64,000 nt of DNA from JAACEU01 sp043816165 (GTDB lineage Bacteria > Patescibacteriota > Gracilibacteria > UBA1369 > LOWO2-01-FULL-3), in contig JBDRIE010000027.1 in NCBI GenBank assembly GCA_043816165.1, positions 1 through 64,000 on the forward strand, given 5' to 3'. Position 1 is the first letter of the stretch, and every line of letters begins with the position of its first letter. Positions 8,880 through 15,702 of this stretch are shown piece by piece. The notes below the pieces were generated by a model. That model saw nothing but the letters and a program-made list of their open reading frames with translations, was not told the DNA's origin and ran no database searches. Both the position numbers and the translations under genes were made by a program.

Positions 8880-9275
8880 ATGGATAAGCCGGAAATAAAA
8901 CTAAAGCCTTGGGGGCGTGAAATTTGGTTTGCACATACGGATAATTACGCAGGAAAAATCCTGGAAGTTAAGGCCGGAAACCGCTACAGCCTCCAATATC
9001 ACGAGAAAAAAACAGAAACTCAATACGTTTTTAGCGGAAAGGTCAAATTTACCTATGGAACAGACGAGAACAATCTGCAAGAGAAAATTTTAAATAGTGG
9101 TGACAAAATCGACGTCACTCCATATACTATCCACCGCTTAGAAGCCCTGGAAGATAGTGAAATTTTTGAAGTATCCACACCGGAACTAAACGATGTCGTA
9201 AAACTAGATGACGATTATGGGCGATCCGGCAAAGGAAATGATGAAGAATTAGATAACTCTTTACATAATAAATAA
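8880..9275 (+). CDS. Cupin, type II mannose-6-phosphate isomerase-like
   Basis: A 131-residue single cupin. It has KPWGREIWFAH at the N-terminus, LQYHEKKTETQYVFSGKV with the His/Glu metal ligands of cupin motif 1, and PYTIHRLEALED with the motif 2 His. The ending ELNDVVKLDDDYGR resembles the C-terminal end of bifunctional ManC. Inference: it supplies mannose-6-phosphate isomerase activity next to the manC transferase, so the two genes replace one fused protein. A binding-only cupin cannot be excluded. It starts 17 nt after manC without Shine-Dalgarno. Confidence 0.75.
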   Translation: MDKPEIKLKPWGREIWFAHTDNYAGKILEVKAGNRYSLQYHEKKTETQYVFSGKVKFTYGTDENNLQEKILNSGDKIDVTPYTIHRLEALEDSEIFEVSTPELNDVVKLDDDYGRSGKGNDEELDNSLHNK

Positions 9276-9287
9276 ACCAAATAAACT

Positions 9288-12200
9288 ATGAGAAAATTCA
9301 TATCTTGGAAAATACTGCTAATTATAGTCGCTGCCCTGGTTCTAGGGTTTTTTGACCTGCCGGCAGAAACTCAAAAATCTATTCTTCCATTTGCTCCGGA
9401 CTCCTTTACTGACAACAAGATTCATCTGGGGCTTGACCTACAGGGAGGATCACAACTGGATTACAAGATTGATCTAAGAAAAGTACCGGATGAGGATCAG
9501 CAAGACATCATCGACGGTGTACTAAATGTAATTGAAAGACGTGTAAATGGACTTGGAGTCGCAGAACCAAACATTTATGTATCCGAAATTGCTGAAGAAT
9601 ACCACATCACGGTGGAATTAGCGGAAACCGCAACAATTTCCCAAGAAGATGTAGACACTTATTTGAGCGAAAACAAAACTGTAAGCGAATTAACTGACGA
9701 CGAAAAGAAATTGGTAAGTCTTGAAAAAGCAAAAGCAACAGTAGGAAAAACGATTCAACTGGAATTTAAAGAAAGAAAAGACACGCTCGACCCACAAGAG
9801 AAAGAAAAAATCAAAGAAAACGCACTTCAAGCATTAAACAAAATTAACGCAGGAGAAGATTTTTCATTAGTAGGGTTAGAAGAACAACAAGCTTTTCCCG
9901 GACAAGTAACATACGAAAAATCAAACTACATGTTTGAGGATGAGATCCCGGAAAGCATCAAAAACACAATTCTAGAATTCGAAGTCGGAGATCACACGGC
10001 AGAATTAGTAGAAACCGGCGGAACTTACCTTATAGACGAATCCGGAAACACCATAGAAGAAACAGGACTTTCAATGGTAAAATTGTCCGACAAAAAAGAA
10101 GAGGTCAAAAACGAAAAAGAAGTGTACACAAGCCACATCTTAATTACCTGGGCAGGTCTGGAATCTGCAGATGCTTCAATCACACGAACTGAAGATGAAG
10201 CATATGACATCATTAAAGAACTGGAGAACAAAGTTGAAAACGGAGCAGACTTTGCAGCAGTTGCCAAAGAAAATTCTGAAGACAAAGCAAATAGCGCTGA
10301 CGGTGGAGTCCTTGCGGCACCAGTCACAGGTGACGGAAGCTACGTATACGATTTCGAACAAGCAGCTCTGGCTTTTGAAAATTCGGGAGATTTAAGTGAG
10401 ATCGTAAAAACAAAATTTGGTTATCACTTGATAAAATCTGACCGAATCGAAACAAACGTCACTTACACTAAATACCAATACGAAACAATCACTTACTCCA
10501 CCCTTCCGGATCCATGGAAGGAAACAGGACTAACCGGTGAACATTTCGTACATGCTGACGTACAAATAGACAACTTCTACCAACCATACGTACTGATCAA
10601 CTTTAACAGCGAAGGAGCAAAACTATTCGGAGAAATTACTGAAAGAAATGTTAATAAACAAGTTGCAATATTTGTCGGTGGACAATTGATCTCCGCTCCA
10701 AGAGTAAATGAAGCAATCACTTCAGGAAGTGCACAAATCAATGGAGACTTCACTTCAGAAGAAGCCAAAAACCTGGCGCGTGACCTAAACACCGGTGCAA
10801 TACCGGCTCCAATCATCCTAACGGGAGAATACACAATTGGAGCAACGCTCGGGCAAGAAGCCCTCAACACCAGCCTATTTGCAGGCCTCATCGGTCTGGC
10901 ACTGGTAATGCTATTCATGCTCTTCAACTACAGACTCGCAGGCCTAATCGCAGACCTGGCACTAGGAGTTTATGCCGCATTATTAATCTTCCTGATCAAA
11001 TCTCAGCTACATTTGGGAATAGCACTCATACTTGCATTAATCGTGTTCATATTCCTTATAGTAAAAATCGTCAACAACAAAGATTCCGGTTGGGAAAAAA
11101 TGCTGTCCTTTATACTAAGCTGTATCGGATTTTTCTTCCTAACCTATTTACTGAAAACCGGTGTCGTCCTCACACTCGCAGGTGTCGCAGGTATCATCCT
11201 TTCAATAGGTATGGCGGTTGACGCTAACATCCTAATCTTCGAAAGATTCAAAGAAGAATTAAAAGAAGGAAAATCATACGGAGCAGCCCTTAATGACGGA
11301 TTCGCAAGAGCATGGAGCGCTATCAGAGATTCAAACTTCTCCACATTACTAACATGTGCAATCCTCTTCTACTTCGGATCTTCAATAATCAAAGGATTCG
11401 CATTCAACCTTGCCGCAGGTATTTTGGTTTCAATGTTCACAGCAATCACAGTCACAAAAACTCTACTTGCAGGATTCATAGGAAAAAGAATAGCTCAAAA
11501 CATAAAAGCATTCGGAGCAAATCCACACAAAGGAGAGTCACATTTCGACTTCATCGGTAAATCTAAAATCTGGCTATCAGTATCCGGCATTTTAGTCGTA
11601 GCCTCTATCGTTTCAATGTTCGTATTCGGGCTAAAACTGGGAATAGACTTCCAGGGAGGAACCCTACTGGAATTCAATTTCTCAGAACCGGTACAAAAAG
11701 AAATGTTAGCTGACACTTTGGTAGATATAGAAGATGAAATTAATAGCAGACCGGAAATAACGACAGAACCGGAATCAACGCCGGAAGCAACAGAGGATAC
11801 TGAAGCTCCTTTAGAAACCAGCCTAGATACTCCGATTCTTTCTGAAAATGTAGATACAACCGTAGATCTTACAAACATAGTTATCCTTGAAGCTGGAGAA
11901 AACGACTACATTGTAAAAACTAAATACCTAACATCCGAAGCTCACGATCAATTATTAGCAGAAATGGAAAATCGCCTCCCTAGCTTCACAGAACCAAGAT
12001 TCACAACAATCGGACCTACAATCGGAAAAACATTACTCCACAAAGCAATCATCGCCATAGCATTCGCATTATTAATGATAATCGTCTACATCGGATTCGC
12101 ATTCAGAAAAATCCCGAAAGAAGTTAATCCATGGAGATTCGGTGTCACAGCTATCATCGCATTGCTGCACGACGTAATAATCGTAACGGGAGTCTTTACC

Positions 12201-12596
12201 ATACTTGGTGCATTCCTTGATGTAGAACTAGACGCACTATTCATAACCGCCATGCTCACCGTCTTTGGTTATTCTGTAAATGACACAATCGTAATATTCG
12301 ACAGAATCAGAGAAAACCTAATCCGCTCAGAAGGTCACGAAAGCGTAGGAAAAGTCATCAACAAATCACTAAATCAAACACTACGAAGATCATTAAACAC
12401 ATCAATATCCACATTAATAGTACTAATAGTAGTATTAATCTGGGGAAGCCCATCAATTTTCTACTTCGTTCTGGCACTCACACTTGGAACATTCGTCGGT
12501 ACATATTCATCAATATTCACAGCGAGCCCAATCTTGCTAAGATGGAATAAATGGGCAAGCCGCGCAGCGAAACGGAACGACCATATTACAGAATAA
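9288..12596 (+). CDS. secDF: SecD-SecF fusion with inserted parvulin (PpiC-like) domains
   Basis: The accessory Sec motor that uses ion flow to pull proteins out of the translocon. The 1102 residues contain SecD (GLDLQGGSQLDYKI near 45, six-helix bundle about 528-735 with VDANILIFERFKEE) and SecF (GIDFQGGTLLEFNF near 785, VNDTIVIFDRIREN near 1000). Between the first SecD periplasmic element and the helix bundle lies a large insert. Residues about 279-388 look like a parvulin rotamase: SHILITWAG, ENGADFAAVAKENSED, GGVL and FGYHLIKSD. Residues about 168-262 look like a second, weaker copy (INAGEDFSLVGLEE, IPESIKNTILEFEVGD). A low-complexity Glu/Thr/Pro insert lies in SecF near 820-860. Fusion of SecD and SecF is known; the rotamase insert is the odd part. 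Confidence 0.93.
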   Translation: MRKFISWKILLIIVAALVLGFFDLPAETQKSILPFAPDSFTDNKIHLGLDLQGGSQLDYKIDLRKVPDEDQQDIIDGVLNVIERRVNGLGVAEPNIYVSEIAEEYHITVELAETATISQEDVDTYLSENKTVSELTDDEKKLVSLEKAKATVGKTIQLEFKERKDTLDPQEKEKIKENALQALNKINAGEDFSLVGLEEQQAFPGQVTYEKSNYMFEDEIPESIKNTILEFEVGDHTAELVETGGTYLIDESGNTIEETGLSMVKLSDKKEEVKNEKEVYTSHILITWAGLESADASITRTEDEAYDIIKELENKVENGADFAAVAKENSEDKANSADGGVLAAPVTGDGSYVYDFEQAALAFENSGDLSEIVKTKFGYHLIKSDRIETNVTYTKYQYETITYSTLPDPWKETGLTGEHFVHADVQIDNFYQPYVLINFNSEGAKLFGEITERNVNKQVAIFVGGQLISAPRVNEAITSGSAQINGDFTSEEAKNLARDLNTGAIPAPIILTGEYTIGATLGQEALNTSLFAGLIGLALVMLFMLFNYRLAGLIADLALGVYAALLIFLIKSQLHLGIALILALIVFIFLIVKIVNNKDSGWEKMLSFILSCIGFFFLTYLLKTGVVLTLAGVAGIILSIGMAVDANILIFERFKEELKEGKSYGAALNDGFARAWSAIRDSNFSTLLTCAILFYFGSSIIKGFAFNLAAGILVSMFTAITVTKTLLAGFIGKRIAQNIKAFGANPHKGESHFDFIGKSKIWLSVSGILVVASIVSMFVFGLKLGIDFQGGTLLEFNFSEPVQKEMLADTLVDIEDEINSRPEITTEPESTPEATEDTEAPLETSLDTPILSENVDTTVDLTNIVILEAGENDYIVKTKYLTSEAHDQLLAEMENRLPSFTEPRFTTIGPTIGKTLLHKAIIAIAFALLMIIVYIGFAFRKIPKEVNPWRFGVTAIIALLHDVIIVTGVFTILGAFLDVELDALFITAMLTVFGYSVNDTIVIFDRIRENLIRSEGHESVGKVINKSLNQTLRRSLNTSISTLIVLIVVLIWGSPSIFYFVLALTLGTFVGTYSSIFTASPILLRWNKWASRAAKRNDHITE

Positions 12597-12601
12597 AACA
12601 C

Positions 12602-12678
12602 GCGCCCGTAGCTCAACTGGATAGAGCACTGGTCTTCGGAACCAGGGGTTACAAGTTCGAATCTTGTCGGGCGTACCA
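12602..12678 (+). tRNA. tRNA-Arg (anticodon TCG)
   Basis: A full cloverleaf of 77 nt can be drawn. The acceptor GCGCCCG pairs with CGGGCGT (one G-U). The D arm is GCTC...GAGC, the anticodon stem CTGGT/ACCAG has loop CTTCGGA (anticodon TCG, reading CGA), and the T arm is ACAAG-TTCGAAT-CTTGT. The discriminator is A and CCA is encoded. It follows secDF by 5 nt. Its 3' end is partly repeated just downstream. Confidence 0.96.
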
Positions 12679-12696
12679 AGAATAAACCAAATACCG

Positions 12697-12743
12697 CTGG
12701 TCTTCGGCCCGCCAATGGCGGGCGATTCCCTCCGGGCGTACCA
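12697..12743 (+). repeat. Partial tRNA-Arg copy / possible attachment-site remnant
   Basis: CTGGTCTTCGG at 12697-12707 repeats the tRNA anticodon arm and CGGGCGTACCA at 12733-12743 repeats the exact 3' end including CCA. The T arm between them is replaced by a different sequence with the hairpin GCCCGCC-AAT-GGCGGGC. No full tRNA can fold. Such 3'-end duplications form when elements integrate at tRNA genes, and the accessory block begins here. No integrase is present. Confidence 0.6.
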
Positions 12744-12746
12744 TTA

Positions 12747-12774
12747 TTGACATCTGCCAGTCTTGTGCTACTGT
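12747..12774 (+). promoter_or_regulatory. Promoter for the methyltransferase-like gene
   Basis: TTGACA (12747-12752), a 16-bp spacer, and TACTGT (12769-12774) with TGC just before it, giving an extended -10. The leader to the ATG at 12800 would be about 20 nt. Confidence 0.5.
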
Positions 12775-12799
12775 ACGTTCTTGCTCATAAAGATTTTTT

Positions 12800-13480
12800 A
12801 TGGATTCACCAAGCAACAGTGCAGAAAGAAAAGAAGCCTTTTTGGCCGAAATTCGTCAAAAAGAAATTGAAATGTTTCCCCAAGTATCAGATTTAGGATA
12901 TGGATCAACTGGCTCAAAGGGATGTTACATATATTTCAAACCAAGTTGGCATATTGATAAAGGAATTTTTTCCGAAGTAGATTTAGAAGTTTTTAAAGAA
13001 AATACTGATAAGCAAATATTAAGTATTGGAGCTGGACCAGCATTATTGGAACAACTACTTGTTGAACTAGGAATGGAATCGGATCAATTCACACTAGCTG
13101 ACATTGACCCAAACGTATTACCGCCTCCATTTACAAGATATATTTTTGATAGATATCAAATATGGCCTCAAATAACAAAAGCTCCTTTTGATCTAATAAT
13201 AATGCCCGAAAACCCAATGGTTGTATATCATACAGTAAAAAAAAATTCGATAAGAGTTTCGTTATCTGTATTTTATTCTCTAATTGAACAAGCATTAATT
13301 AATTTGAAACCAGAAGGTGAAATCAGAATGACCGGAGTCGCAATAGAGCAAGAAAACCTAGATTTAGTTGAAAAACAATTAACAGAAAATGGATACGATA
13401 TTGAAATCATCAACGCAGACAAACGTGTATCTAACTGTACCTTGATAACGATAAGATATAGAAAGACAGATATATACTAG
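12800..13480 (+). CDS. Putative class I SAM-dependent methyltransferase
   Basis: A 226-residue protein with a Rossmann-type motif I near residue 74, ILSIGAGPALLEQLL, followed by FTLADIDPN where the acidic residue would hold the cofactor ribose. FDLIIMPENP fits motif IV and a following helix-strand region has LKPEGEIRMTG. This pattern fits class I methyltransferases, but substrate specificity is not visible. It is the first gene after tRNA-Arg and its partial copy, and its codon use is more A/T-rich than that of secDF, so acquisition by transfer is plausible. It is not an obvious DNA methyltransferase: no DPPY or NPPY motif is seen. Confidence 0.6.
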   Translation: MDSPSNSAERKEAFLAEIRQKEIEMFPQVSDLGYGSTGSKGCYIYFKPSWHIDKGIFSEVDLEVFKENTDKQILSIGAGPALLEQLLVELGMESDQFTLADIDPNVLPPPFTRYIFDRYQIWPQITKAPFDLIIMPENPMVVYHTVKKNSIRVSLSVFYSLIEQALINLKPEGEIRMTGVAIEQENLDLVEKQLTENGYDIEIINADKRVSNCTLITIRYRKTDIY

Positions 13481-13549
13481 AATACTACTTCAATCCAAAC
13501 ACCAATCACCACATCATACTAAACTTTTAGTTTATTTGTAGAATAATCC

Positions 13550-13577
13550 TTTTCAAAATAGATAAAATCTGTATACT
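13550..13577 (+). promoter_or_regulatory. Promoter for the small Cys-rich protein
   Basis: TTTTCA (13550-13555), a 16-bp spacer and TATACT (13572-13577), 24 bases before the ATG at 13602. Upstream at 13522-13534 a weak AAACT/AGTTT hairpin is the only other structure in this gap. Confidence 0.4.
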
Positions 13578-13601
13578 ACACCGCCAAATTAAAAAACTTA
13601 C

Positions 13602-13907
13602 ATGGACAACGAAAATCACTGCACATACAAGGGCGAAGAATGTGATCAAATTCCTAAGATTTCCTGCGTAGAAGGAAAAACAGTCTGGCAACATATAGTA
13701 GGTTTAACATGCAACGATCCAAAAGACCCCAAATATATAGAAACCGGCAGAAACCTTGGAAGCTACCTTTTTCTGAATTCAACCCCAGAAGAAAAAGCTA
13801 AACTTCAAGCAGAAGAAGGACTCCTTAGTACAATACTCCCTTGCACACAATGTAGAATAAACTTAGAAATAGTTCTTGGAATGTGGGAAGAAACAGAGGC
13901 ACTATAA
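13602..13907 (+). CDS. Small Cys-containing protein, possible Erv/ALR-like fragment
   Basis: A 101-residue protein with six Cys, including a LPCTQCRIN CxxC near residue 82-85. The arrangement VWQHIVGLTC, then a charged helix PEEKAKLQ, then ILPCTQC recalls Erv/ALR sulfhydryl oxidases, where a Trp-x-x-x-His segment precedes a helix ending in the redox CxxC. The family's later His-x-x-x-Asn and second Cys pair are absent. So it is either a truncated relative, a zinc-binding protein, or unrelated. I cannot assign a function. It has its own promoter-like sequence and stands alone in the accessory block. Confidence 0.5.
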   Translation: MDNENHCTYKGEECDQIPKISCVEGKTVWQHIVGLTCNDPKDPKYIETGRNLGSYLFLNSTPEEKAKLQAEEGLLSTILPCTQCRINLEIVLGMWEETEAL

Positions 13908-13930
13908 TATTGTTTAAAAACCAATAATCT

Positions 13931-14062
13931 GGTTCAATATGGATAGAAATATCAAAATTTGTACCTGAAAATCATGAAGAAACAAATGCAGTTCAGATAG
14001 GAGTTGATGCTGAAATATTCGATGAGCCACAAGGAGTTCATATTGATTTCACCCTAACATAA
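13931..14062 (+). pseudogene. Start-less coding remnant
   Basis: An open frame of 43 codons reads as ordinary protein (SIWIEISKFVPENHEE through GVHIDFTLT) and ends at TAA 14060-14062. It has no ATG, GTG or TTG start, and an in-frame stop lies just before it at 13925-13927. It looks like the 3' end of a broken gene. The family is not recognised. Confidence 0.35.
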
Positions 14063-14086
14063 ATCCAAGCAAATCTAATTTTAACC

Positions 14087-14115
14087 TTGAAAAGTTGTAC
14101 AAACTTTTGTACAAT
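14087..14115 (+). promoter_or_regulatory. Toxin-antitoxin promoter with overlapping operator
   Basis: TTGAAA (14087-14092), a 17-bp spacer and TACAAT (14110-14115) make a good promoter. The 8-bp palindrome TTGTACAA occurs twice in it, at 14095-14102 and 14107-14114, with 12 bp between starts. Paired palindromes across a promoter are what an autorepressing antitoxin would bind. Confidence 0.65.
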
Positions 14116-14146
14116 AGTATTAGATGAAAAAAATAACCCTACTACT

Positions 14147-14398
14147 ATGAATTTCACAACAATCAACTCATCCGAGGGAAGAAAAAACTTGCCCAAAATC
14201 ATTCGAGAAGTTGATGAAAACGGCAAGATTTATGTATTCACAATCCACGGCGAAGCAAAAGTAGCCATGATAGATTTGGATCTTCTTGAAGAATTCATTG
14301 AAAATACCGAATATGGAATTTCCGAAAAAGAAATAATAAAAAGATCAAAAGAAAAGACTATCTCCTTAAAAAAATTAAAAGAACAAATAAATGCATAA
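14147..14398 (+). CDS. Antitoxin, Phd/YefM (RelB-like) family
   Basis: An 83-residue protein starting MNFTTINSSEGRKNLPKII, like Phd/YefM antitoxins, whose N-terminus folds as the DNA-binding part. IYVFTIHGEAKVAMIDLDLLEE fits the core strand and helix, and the charged C-terminal tail would wrap the toxin. The ATG at 14147 is chosen over a TTG at 14087, because the latter lies within the promoter. It overlaps the toxin gene by 8 nt, the usual antitoxin-first order. Regulation is probably autorepression at the TTGTACAA pair. Confidence 0.82.
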   Translation: MNFTTINSSEGRKNLPKIIREVDENGKIYVFTIHGEAKVAMIDLDLLEEFIENTEYGISEKEIIKRSKEKTISLKKLKEQINA

Positions 14399-14678
14399 AA
14401 TAGAATTCGCAAAATCCTTCTTAAAAGATCTCAAAAAAATTTCAAAAGAAGTACAAAACGAAGTAATTGATAAATGGATTCCTCGACTTCAGGAAAACCC
14501 CACAATTGGGCAAAAGTTTATAGGCAAAAAAATGAAAAAATTTCACAAATTAGCGTTTCGATATAAAAAAAATGATTATCGAATTGTTTATCAAATTCAC
14601 AAAAAAGAGATTTTAGTAGTATTATTAGCCATAGGAAGTCGCGAAAATTTCTATAAAAAACTCAATTTAAACAAATAA
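14391..14678 (+). CDS. RelE/ParE-family toxin
   Basis: A 95-residue basic protein with the RelE/ParE fold pattern: MHKIEFAKSFLKDLKKIS at the N-terminus, a central helix, and FRYKKNDYRIVYQIHKKEILVVLLAIGSRENFY. The strands YRIVYQI and ILVVLLAIGSR, followed by a C-terminal Tyr, are typical of RelE-type mRNA interferases. ParE gyrase poisons share the fold, so the target is not certain. Coupled to the antitoxin by an 8-nt overlap. Confidence 0.82.
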   Translation: MHKIEFAKSFLKDLKKISKEVQNEVIDKWIPRLQENPTIGQKFIGKKMKKFHKLAFRYKKNDYRIVYQIHKKEILVVLLAIGSRENFYKKLNLNK

Positions 14679-14689
14679 CCTCATCCACC

Positions 14690-15001
14690 ATGCCAGGAGA
14701 AATAATCACATCCACAACCATTCCGGAAGCAAAACAGGAACTTCGAGATATTTACAAAAAAGACGCAAATAAGTTCGAAGAGATCACAAAAGAACAATAT
14801 GAGGAGTATAAGCACGATGAACGCCCGGACTCAGACAACCACCTAAACGAAGAAAAATTCCAAAACGGTGAATTACAGGTACTTGATCTCACCTATTATA
14901 AATACCTTCCGGACCGAAAAATCGCTTATAGAGTGTTTTTACAAAGTCAAAAAGGCGAAACTGGCGAAGACCACTTCCTTATCACCCCTGAAATGGCTTA
15001 A
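14690..15001 (+). CDS. Hypothetical protein, 103 aa
   Basis: Not recognised. It is a soluble, charged protein with no membrane segment. It starts 11 nt after the toxin stop and may be co-transcribed with the toxin-antitoxin pair. The C-terminal half has alternating strand-like stretches (LQVLDLTYYKYLP, RKIAYRVFLQS). It converges on, and overlaps by 4 nt, the opposite-strand gene at 14998. Confidence 0.55.
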   Translation: MPGEIITSTTIPEAKQELRDIYKKDANKFEEITKEQYEEYKHDERPDSDNHLNEEKFQNGELQVLDLTYYKYLPDRKIAYRVFLQSQKGETGEDHFLITPEMA

Positions 15002-15585
15002 ATAAGCCCATGCTTATATATTGGTCTGTGCTCACGCACACCATTCATAATCAAAGAAAACGCCCTAATGCTATTTTCGTAAGTTTGTTCGGAAAAAATA
15101 GCATCACACACCGCATGCAATAGAAAATCCAGCACTTTTGCCCATGAATCCTCATATTTCCCCTTCCACACACCCAAAACCTTACGCACAAAGTCACCAC
15201 CTCTAGCCTTCATAGCGGTCATATACTTATCCCTATGCTCCATTACGTGGAAATACAGCCCATCATGCGAAATAGCTATATAATCGAACAAAATCTCCCA
15301 AATCATGTCATATTTTTGATGCGAAATGTCCAAAACCTCTCGAACATGCGCAGACCCATGCTTAACATAAATATCCAAGAAAAAATCGATATTTGTAACA
15401 ATTGTCTTATATAATAAATTCTCCTCAAACACCATATAGTCAAAAATCACGCTCCATTCCTCATCTGTAGCACCAATTCCCTCTTTTACCTTAGTCGGAC
15501 CATCAACAATATACTCCTCTATCAAAGAAGCTTCTTTTCCCTTCAGCAAGCGCTTCAGGACTGATTGTTTTTCTTCGAAATTCAT
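14998..15585 (-). CDS. Hypothetical helical repeat protein, 195 aa
   Basis: Not recognised by family. The protein is built of about three repeats of roughly 50 residues, marked by VKEGIGATDEEWSVIFDYMV, VREVLDISHQKYDMIWEILF and VRKVLGVWKGKYEDSWAKVL, each preceded by a Gly and a helix. It is predicted soluble and mostly helical, with no signal or membrane segment. It may be a HEAT-like protein-binding scaffold; that is inference. It is transcribed from a near-consensus promoter that is back to back with that of the RND operon. Confidence 0.6.
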   Translation of the reverse strand: MNFEEKQSVLKRLLKGKEASLIEEYIVDGPTKVKEGIGATDEEWSVIFDYMVFEENLLYKTIVTNIDFFLDIYVKHGSAHVREVLDISHQKYDMIWEILFDYIAISHDGLYFHVMEHRDKYMTAMKARGGDFVRKVLGVWKGKYEDSWAKVLDFLLHAVCDAIFSEQTYENSIRAFSLIMNGVREHRPIYKHGLI

Positions 15586-15608
15586 AATACTTTTTGATTA
15601 AGCCTGTG

Positions 15609-15636
15609 ATTATACTGCAAAGATCTAGTTTGTCAA
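15609..15636 (-). promoter_or_regulatory. Near-consensus promoter for the 195-aa repeat protein
   Basis: Read on the minus strand: TTGACA (15636-15631), a 16-bp spacer and TATAAT (15614-15609), both perfect hexamers. The start of transcription would be about 15602, leaving a leader near 17 nt. Confidence 0.75.
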
Positions 15637-15652
15637 TGTTAATCTTGACAAA
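15629..15652. promoter_or_regulatory. Inverted repeat shared by two divergent promoters
   Basis: TTTGTCAA (15629-15636) and TTGACAAA (15645-15652) are exact inverse copies with 8 bp between. Each arm contains the -35 of one divergent promoter, so a protein bound here would control both the repeat-protein gene and the RND efflux operon. Confidence 0.6.
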
Positions 15653-15672
15653 TCATCGAAAAAGAGGATAAT
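15645..15672 (+). promoter_or_regulatory. Promoter for the RND efflux operon
   Basis: TTGACA (15645-15650), a 16-bp spacer and GATAAT (15667-15672). The ATG of the adaptor gene follows at 15703, giving a leader of about 24 nt. Confidence 0.65.
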
Positions 15673-15702
15673 CCATAGCTAAATTAATAATTCACATAGA
15701 CA

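Noticed and set aside
12697..12743. A second tRNA gene
   Set aside because: The anticodon arm and 3' end are present but the acceptor 5' strand, D arm and T arm are missing, so no cloverleaf forms.
13522..13534. Terminator after the methyltransferase-like gene
   Set aside because: The AAACT/AGTTT stem has only five A/T-rich pairs and is not followed by a T-run.
13907..13940. Structured RNA or terminator after the six-Cys protein
   Set aside because: Two nested 5-6 bp A/T-rich stems can be drawn (ATATTG/CAATAT and AACCA/TGGTT), but they are separated by unpaired bases and have no T-run; expected often in A/T-rich sequence.
14087..14146. Upstream TTG start for the antitoxin
   Set aside because: The extra 20 codons would fall on the promoter and operator; the ATG at 14147 fits the family N-terminus.
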